A stretch of 9,051 bases of DNA, from the NCBI GenBank assembly GCA_021790625.1, contig JAJYGL010000093.1, positions 8,784-17,834 of the forward strand, in the 5' to 3' direction. The position numbers and the translations under genes are program-made. The DNA is from Pseudomonadota bacterium. GTDB taxonomy: Bacteria; Pseudomonadota; Gammaproteobacteria; Burkholderiales; Sulfuriferulaceae. How positions within the stretch are numbered: position 1 is the first letter of the stretch; each line of letters begins with the position of its first letter. This document shows positions 5,807-9,051 of this stretch, in pieces. The notes below the pieces were generated by a model. That model saw only the letters and a program-made list of their open reading frames with translations, was not told the DNA's origin and ran no database searches.

Positions 5807-6622
5807 ATGCAAATCAAAAAAATCGCTCTTGCCACTCTGTCCGCCATGGGTTTTCTGACGCTTACCAGTTGCAACGCTGCCGACAGCGCACCACCAGCAG
5901 CCCCTGCTGGCAAAATCATGGCTGTCGTCAACGGCACCGTCATCCCCCAGGCCGAACTCAACGTGCTGGAGCAAGATCGCGCCGCGCAAGGCCAACCAGT
6001 GGATGACAAAACCTCTGCCGCCCTACGCAACAGCCTGATTGACGGTGAAATTCTGGCACAGCAAGCCGAAAAAGCCGGACTAAACAAATCCAGTGACTTT
6101 GAAAACCACCTCGCACTGGCCAAAACGCAAATGCTCGCCCAGGCGTACATCGCCTATTACGTCAAGACACACCCGGTGACCGAAGCGGCCATGCAAGCAG
6201 AATACAATCGCGTCAAAGCCATGATGGGCGACAAAGAATATGAAGTTGAACACATTCTGGTTGCAACCCCTGATGAAGCGAATAAAGTCATCGACAAACT
6301 CAACAAAAAAGCCAAATTTGAAGACTTGGCCAAAAAAGAATCCAAAGATTCTTCTGCCGCCAATGGTGGCAACCTGGGCTGGGTGGCACCTGCCAATCTG
6401 GTACCAGAATTCTCCAGCGCCATGGTCAAACTGAAAAAAGGCGAATACACCAAACAGCCCGTTCACACCAAATTTGGCTGGCACGTCATCAAACTGGTGG
6501 ATATCCGTCCGCTCAAATTTCCTGCGTATGACCAAGTCAAAGGACAACTGCGCGCCAGTCTGGAACAAAAAGAAGTTCAACAGCTGATCGCGCAATTGCG
6601 TGCCAGCGCCAAAGTTGAATAA
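5807..6622 (+). CDS. lipoprotein peptidyl-prolyl cis-trans isomerase (parvulin/SurA type)
   Basis: A 271-residue periplasmic folding factor. The signal peptide MQIKKIALATLSAMGFLTLTSC ends in a lipobox (LTSC, residues 19-22), so Cys22 is probably lipidated. The +2 residue is Asn, not Asp, which favours transport to the outer membrane. A short Ala/Pro spacer follows, then a SurA-like helical N-terminal part (about 36-140), and a parvulin domain (about 144-234) with YEVEHILV at 145-152, GGNLGW at 187-192 and FGWHVIKL at 223-230. A C-terminal helix closes the SurA-like fold. The start has a good ribosome binding site (AAAGGA, 5795-5800). PPIases at this position after bolA are common in betaproteobacteria. 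The lipobox is a clear prediction, but lipidation is not proven. Confidence 0.94.
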   Translation: MQIKKIALATLSAMGFLTLTSCNAADSAPPAAPAGKIMAVVNGTVIPQAELNVLEQDRAAQGQPVDDKTSAALRNSLIDGEILAQQAEKAGLNKSSDFENHLALAKTQMLAQAYIAYYVKTHPVTEAAMQAEYNRVKAMMGDKEYEVEHILVATPDEANKVIDKLNKKAKFEDLAKKESKDSSAANGGNLGWVAPANLVPEFSSAMVKLKKGEYTKQPVHTKFGWHVIKLVDIRPLKFPAYDQVKGQLRASLEQKEVQQLIAQLRASAKVE

Positions 6623-6641
6623 TACAAAACAATTATCACGG

Positions 6642-6690
6642 CCTTGCCGGTCGCAACATCATCACGCGACCGGCAGTCTCCGGGCAAGGA
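6642..6690 (+). promoter_or_regulatory. hfq leader hairpin that can hide the ribosome binding site
   Basis: TGCCGGTCGC (6645-6654) and GCGACCGGCA (6666-6675) form a perfect 10-bp stem with an 11-base loop. CCTTGCC (6642-6648) is also complementary to GGCAAGG (6683-6689), which carries the hfq Shine-Dalgarno core (AAGGA, 6686-6690). GCC at 6646-6648 is common to both pairings, so they compete. One form leaves the ribosome binding site free and the other covers it. There is no T-run, so it is not a simple terminator. Regulation is inferred from the pairing only. Confidence 0.5.
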
Positions 6691-6696
6691 AACCGA

Positions 6697-6927
6697 ATGA
6701 AAAACCTGCAAGATCAATTTCTGAACGCATTGCGCAAGGAGCACATTCTAGTCTCGGTATTTTTGGTCAACGGCATCAAACTCGTTGGCAAAATAGAATC
6801 TTTTGACCAGTACATGGTCATGCTCAAAGGCCACGACAACGTGAGCCAAGCCATATTCAAACACGCCATTTCCACCCTGTCGCCTTCGCGCCAGATCAAC
6901 ATCGACCTCGGCATCGACGAACAGTAA
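6697..6927 (+). CDS. hfq: RNA chaperone Hfq, short divergent form
   Basis: Hfq is a hexameric Sm-like RNA chaperone that pairs small RNAs with mRNAs. This 76-residue protein has the Sm1 motif (SVFLVNGIKLVGKIESFDQYMVML, about 20-43) and the Sm2 motif (IFKHAISTLSP, about 53-63). It keeps the proximal-face residues: the Gln-Asp of LQDQF (5-6) and the KHAIS motif. Differences from E. coli Hfq are a shorter N-terminus, two extra residues in the turn between the Sm motifs (KGHDN), Phe in place of Tyr in both VFLVNG and IFKH, NALRKEH in place of NALRRER on the rim, and no long C-terminal tail. The gene lies alone after a PPIase instead of in the usual miaA-hfq-hflX order, so it may be a second copy. 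A start with AAGGA 6 bases upstream supports 6697. Confidence 0.93.
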   Translation: MKNLQDQFLNALRKEHILVSVFLVNGIKLVGKIESFDQYMVMLKGHDNVSQAIFKHAISTLSPSRQINIDLGIDEQ

Positions 6928-6950
6928 TCCGCCTGACGACAAAAATCGCT

Positions 6951-6978
6951 GGTGCGCAACGAGCAAAATGCACCTTTT
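6951..6978 (+). terminator. weak candidate terminator of hfq
   Basis: GGTGC (6951-6955) and GCACC (6970-6974) form a 5-bp stem with a 14-base loop, followed directly by TTTT. It starts 23 bp after the hfq stop. The stem is short for an intrinsic terminator, so the call is tentative. Confidence 0.3.
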
Positions 6979-6979
6979 G

Positions 6980-7009
6980 ATTTAACCACGATTCATTTAA
7001 CTACGATTA
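6980..7009. repeat. two tandem 15-bp repeats in the hfq-pspA intergenic region
   Basis: ATTTAACCACGATTC (6980-6994) and ATTTAACTACGATTA (6995-7009) agree at 13 of 15 positions. They lie in the 216-bp gap between the convergent hfq and PspA genes. The rest of that gap (7016-7143) shows no supported gene, and no convincing T-rich terminator for the PspA gene was found on the minus strand. Confidence 0.55.
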
Positions 7010-7143
7010 TGAATCATATACAGAGGTTTTGGCCATGCAAGCAGGCGCCATCCAACTGCGCAAACAATGCGGATAATCCGGCTAACCGCTCCGCGACAAC
7101 CTTGCTATCTCATGTTTCTGTAACTTTTGTAGCCTACGGCACC

Positions 7144-7947
7144 CTATTTTAAAGCCGTACTTGCTGATATGGTTTTCGGGATACCTGCATCGCTTGCAAG
7201 CTGAATGGTCTGATTCGGTAATGATGTGGATTGCTGTTCAACGCACCGACCACCCGCCATTTCAAGTTTGAGTCTTTCTAATTCCATATCCACCCCGGCA
7301 TAGGAGCGAAGTGTTTCCATCTCACGTTCATTCTTGCTACGCGGATCAAATGGATCGGTCAGCACACCCGCTTGGGTCAAGGCTTCAACGGCTTCGGCTT
7401 TCGACAACATATGTTCAGTTTTGTCCTTGGCACGTTGTATCATTTCTCCCACGCCACTCAATTCACCCCCAATTCCTGTCAGGGACTCATTCACTTGCAC
7501 TTGAGCTTTCGCTGCCGAATACTGACTCTTCAACACTTCTTTCTGGCTGCGGAACTGGTCAATCCGGGTTTCCAGGTGTTTTTGACTCTCAATGAGATGA
7601 TCTACCTGTGTTTTCACCGCGTCATAAGCCGTTTTCAGACTGACCATTTTTGTTCCTGCAGCCTGTTTCTCCAACAGCGCAGCACGCGCCAGATCCTCTC
7701 TTCCAGCCTGCAAGGCGAGCCGCGCATTGTCTTCCGCCGTGATGATATCATCCTGCACAAGCTTCATCTGCCGATCCAGCGCAACCTGTTCCGTCACCAC
7801 ATCTGCCAAGTGACGCTTGGTCTCCTGCAAACCAGTCAACATTTTTTCATAGGACAAATCCAATGAGGCATTGGGATCTTCCAAGGCATCCAGAAGCTTG
7901 TTGGTTTTGGCCTGGAACAGTTCAATGATTCGTTCTAAAATATTCAT
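7144..7947 (-). CDS. pspA: PspA/IM30 family membrane-remodelling protein
   Basis: A 267-residue protein of the PspA/Vipp1 family, the bacterial ESCRT-III relatives that coat and stabilise the inner membrane under envelope stress. The N-terminal helix MNILERIIELFQAKTNKLLD is amphipathic, followed by EDPNASLDLSYEKML (23-37) and a long charged helical hairpin to about residue 155. Further helices follow at about 165-195 and 205-232. A polar C-terminal tail (234-267) is non-helical. The DLSYEKML segment is close to the DYSYEKQ type known from actinobacterial PspA. I chose the ATG at 7947 with AAGGGG (7958-7953) 5 bases upstream; the in-frame GTG at 7953 lies within that ribosome binding site. It follows the tandem-YbjQ gene by 9 bp, so the two form one unit. 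No pspF or pspBC is present here. Confidence 0.93.
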   Translation of the reverse strand: MNILERIIELFQAKTNKLLDALEDPNASLDLSYEKMLTGLQETKRHLADVVTEQVALDRQMKLVQDDIITAEDNARLALQAGREDLARAALLEKQAAGTKMVSLKTAYDAVKTQVDHLIESQKHLETRIDQFRSQKEVLKSQYSAAKAQVQVNESLTGIGGELSGVGEMIQRAKDKTEHMLSKAEAVEALTQAGVLTDPFDPRSKNEREMETLRSYAGVDMELERLKLEMAGGRCVEQQSTSLPNQTIQLASDAGIPKTISASTALK

Positions 7948-7956
7948 CGTCACCCC

Positions 7957-8787
7957 TTATCCGTTGACTGACAACACTATCTGTGGATGCGCCACAACAT
8001 CAGACACCACACCATCATGTATGGGTTTGACAGCCGTCCCTATTGCAAAGAATTCAATCACATGCGGTTGCCAATTGTGAGATTTTTCCGTTATCACCAC
8101 GCCGGTTATCCCCTCCGCCCCGGCTTCCATAGCTTCATGTTGCATGCGTTCCATGGCTAACTCGCGCGCATCATACATGGCTTGGGTAAACTGGGTCAGC
8201 TCCACATTGCGCCCCAAATTCCCCAAACCACTCAACATACCCTGATGAGCGACATGATACACGCAGGAACCCATCACCATTTCCAATGGCCGATAACCTG
8301 AGTGCAATAAGGTCCAAAAATCCTGCCCGGAAAGATCGGATGTAAACGGACGGCCATTCACACCCTTGAAACCCGGTTGCCCTTCTCGGTGGGCAATGGC
8401 TGTACCGATCGCCATAAATTCCAGGATATGTTCATTCCATTCAAGCCGTTTTACTTCAAGGCGCACGCCCACCACGCCATCGGCCTTCAGCAAGGCGGCC
8501 TCTTCACCCATCCGGCTCATCGCCAACTCGCGCGCATGGTACATGGCTTGAGATAGCACGATCATTTCCTCGTTTTTACTCCAACTGGAAAGTTGCACGC
8601 CTACATGGTAAATACAACTACCAACCACAAGCCCCAAAGGTTCGAAGCCAGCCTCACGCACCAACAGGAACTCATTGACTGAAAGATCGGATGTAAAAAT
8701 TCCACCAGGCTGATTGGCTTGGCGCAAACCTTTCAAACGATCCAACGCATGTTGAGGAATACCTGTAACTTCTTGCGATGTATTCAT
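7957..8787 (-). CDS. protein with two tandem YbjQ-type domains
   Basis: A 276-residue soluble protein made of two copies of the YbjQ domain (putative heavy-metal-binding, PF01906). Copy one is at about residues 31-131 and copy two at about 148-253. Both start FTSDLS, both have the motif GSC(I/V)YHV (Cys58/His61 and Cys175/His178), AMY(H/D)ARELAM, a run of the type RM..EA...GA.GV.GV, and EF(M/F)AIGTA(I/V). Single-domain YbjQ proteins (about 107 residues in E. coli) form pentamers, and their function is unresolved. The matching Cys/His pairs may be metal ligands, but that is inferred. An N-terminal linker of about 30 residues has no known motif. Start ATG at 8787 is preceded by AAAGGG (8797-8792). 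The gene is 9 bp upstream of pspA and 9 bp downstream of a truncated reading frame, so it is probably the middle gene of an operon. Confidence 0.9.
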   Translation of the reverse strand: MNTSQEVTGIPQHALDRLKGLRQANQPGGIFTSDLSVNEFLLVREAGFEPLGLVVGSCIYHVGVQLSSWSKNEEMIVLSQAMYHARELAMSRMGEEAALLKADGVVGVRLEVKRLEWNEHILEFMAIGTAIAHREGQPGFKGVNGRPFTSDLSGQDFWTLLHSGYRPLEMVMGSCVYHVAHQGMLSGLGNLGRNVELTQFTQAMYDARELAMERMQHEAMEAGAEGITGVVITEKSHNWQPHVIEFFAIGTAVKPIHDGVVSDVVAHPQIVLSVNG

Positions 8788-8796
8788 AGTACCCTT

Positions 8797-8954
8797 TCAG
8801 TTTTTTGTTCTGAGATTGACATTCAACAGACTGGGCTCAGCTAGATCCAACATGGCTTTCACCTGTAAACGAGCAAACGAGTTAGGGTGCATACGATCAT
8901 CTGCGGTGGCATACCAAGGCATCATGGGTTGCCTACTGTGTTGCACAACTATAG
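8797..8954 (-). pseudogene. C-terminal remnant of an unknown gene cut by the IS
   Basis: An open frame of about 50 residues ends at TGA 8799-8797, 9 bp before the tandem-YbjQ gene. It reads back without a stop to the insertion-sequence edge near 8955. The fragment contains PWYATADDRMHPNSFARLQ and ends SLLNVNLRTKN. I do not recognise the family. The same 9-bp spacing separates this frame from the YbjQ gene and that gene from pspA, which suggests it was the first or an upstream gene of the same operon. An ATG at 8925 (MMPWYATADD...) with a weak AGTAGG upstream could still give a peptide of 43 residues. Calling it a remnant is an inference from the IS lying directly upstream. Confidence 0.5.
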
Positions 8955-8975
8955 TGGTCCCCAATTTCCGGACAA
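8948..8975 (-). promoter_or_regulatory. hybrid promoter across the IS junction
   Basis: On the minus strand TTGTCC (8975-8970, inside the IS end) and TATAGT (8953-8948, in the flanking DNA) are 16 bp apart. TATAGT agrees with TATAAT at five of six positions, and TTGTCC with TTGACA at four. Outward -35 elements in IS ends that combine with a flanking -10 are a known way for insertions to switch on neighbours. The expected start is near 8941, so a transcript would cover the remnant frame, the tandem-YbjQ gene and pspA. Confidence 0.5.
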
Positions 8976-9051
8976 TGAATTAAGATGGTAACCTGCTGTA
9001 AAAAGGAGCGGGTTGTGGGTGAATCGAAGCGTAAGCATTTTTCTGGTGAAT
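8955..9051 (+). mobile_element. left end of an IS3-family-like insertion sequence
   Basis: TGGTCCCC begins at 8955 and is followed by a non-coding end and then the start of an IS3-type OrfA reading frame at 9015. The boundary is placed from the TGGTCCCC start, because TGG and related starts are common for these ends. The right end and any target-site duplication are outside the window, so the exact edge, group and intactness are unknown. Confidence 0.65.
9015..9051 (+). CDS. transposase OrfA, IS3-type, N-terminus only
   Basis: The frame starts at GTG 9015 with AAGGAG at 9003-9008, 6 bases upstream. The visible residues are VGESKRKHFSGE, cut by the window end. The segment KRKHFSGE matches the start of IS3-family OrfA proteins (KR.KFSAEFKAKVALEA type), which carry a helix-turn-helix DNA-binding domain and are joined to OrfB by programmed frameshifting. 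Only 12 residues are visible, so the family call rests on this short motif, the strong ribosome binding site and the IS-like end upstream. Confidence 0.65.
   Translation, partial: MGESKRKHFSGE

Noticed and set aside
6080..6595. Minus-strand open frame of 171 residues
   Set aside because: It is antisense to the parvulin gene, with Phe-rich composition that mirrors Lys codons of the real gene.
6645..6675. Hairpin after the parvulin gene as a rho-independent terminator
   Set aside because: The stem is strong but no T-run follows on either strand, and its partner segment overlaps the hfq ribosome binding site.
7016..7143. Possible small gene or RNA in the hfq-pspA gap
   Set aside because: A short plus-strand frame (MQAGAIQLRKQCG) lacks support, and I saw no stable fold or tRNA-like structure.
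7372..7866. Plus-strand open frame of 164 residues
   Set aside because: It is antisense to pspA, has no ribosome binding site or domain, and pspA is clearly coding.

Overview
The window is about 9 kb of a proteobacterial chromosome of moderate GC. It most likely comes from a betaproteobacterium or a related gammaproteobacterium. The evidence is gene order: rnm-yciO-M50 protease-trpS on one strand and yciB-yciI-bolA-PPIase on the other are groupings typical of these classes. Species cannot be named from sequence alone.

Layout. At the left edge the N-terminal third of radA runs leftwards off the window (1-380, minus). It is divergent from a small stand-alone Rossmann-fold gene (508-903, plus), with three tandem 12-bp repeats between them. 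A long imperfect inverted repeat (912-982) separates that gene from a convergent four-gene minus-strand operon, read rnm > yciO > M50 protease > trpS (4434 down to 1021), with junctions of 0-10 bp. The TrpRS is a 400-residue form with an insertion and four cysteines spaced like the iron-sulfur site of some TrpRS enzymes. A divergent promoter region (4435-4643) then leads into yciB, yciI and bolA on the plus strand, all overlapping, followed by a lipoprotein parvulin isomerase and an orphan hfq whose ribosome binding site can be paired in the leader RNA.

The right end (7144-9051) looks like accessory DNA. A minus-strand module encodes a protein with two tandem YbjQ-type domains and then a PspA/IM30-family membrane-remodelling protein. 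It is preceded by the C-terminal remnant of a third gene, cut by an IS3-family-like insertion sequence whose left end starts near 8955 and runs off the window. The insertion appears to have created a hybrid promoter: a -35 element in the IS end and a -10 element in the flanking DNA, pointing at the YbjQ-YbjQ/PspA pair.

In function, most of the window is housekeeping: DNA repair, tRNA charging, oligoribonucleotide turnover and rRNA maturation, envelope biogenesis and RNA regulation. The most distinctive part is the IS-activated tandem-YbjQ plus PspA module. I saw no tRNA, rRNA, CRISPR array or integrase.
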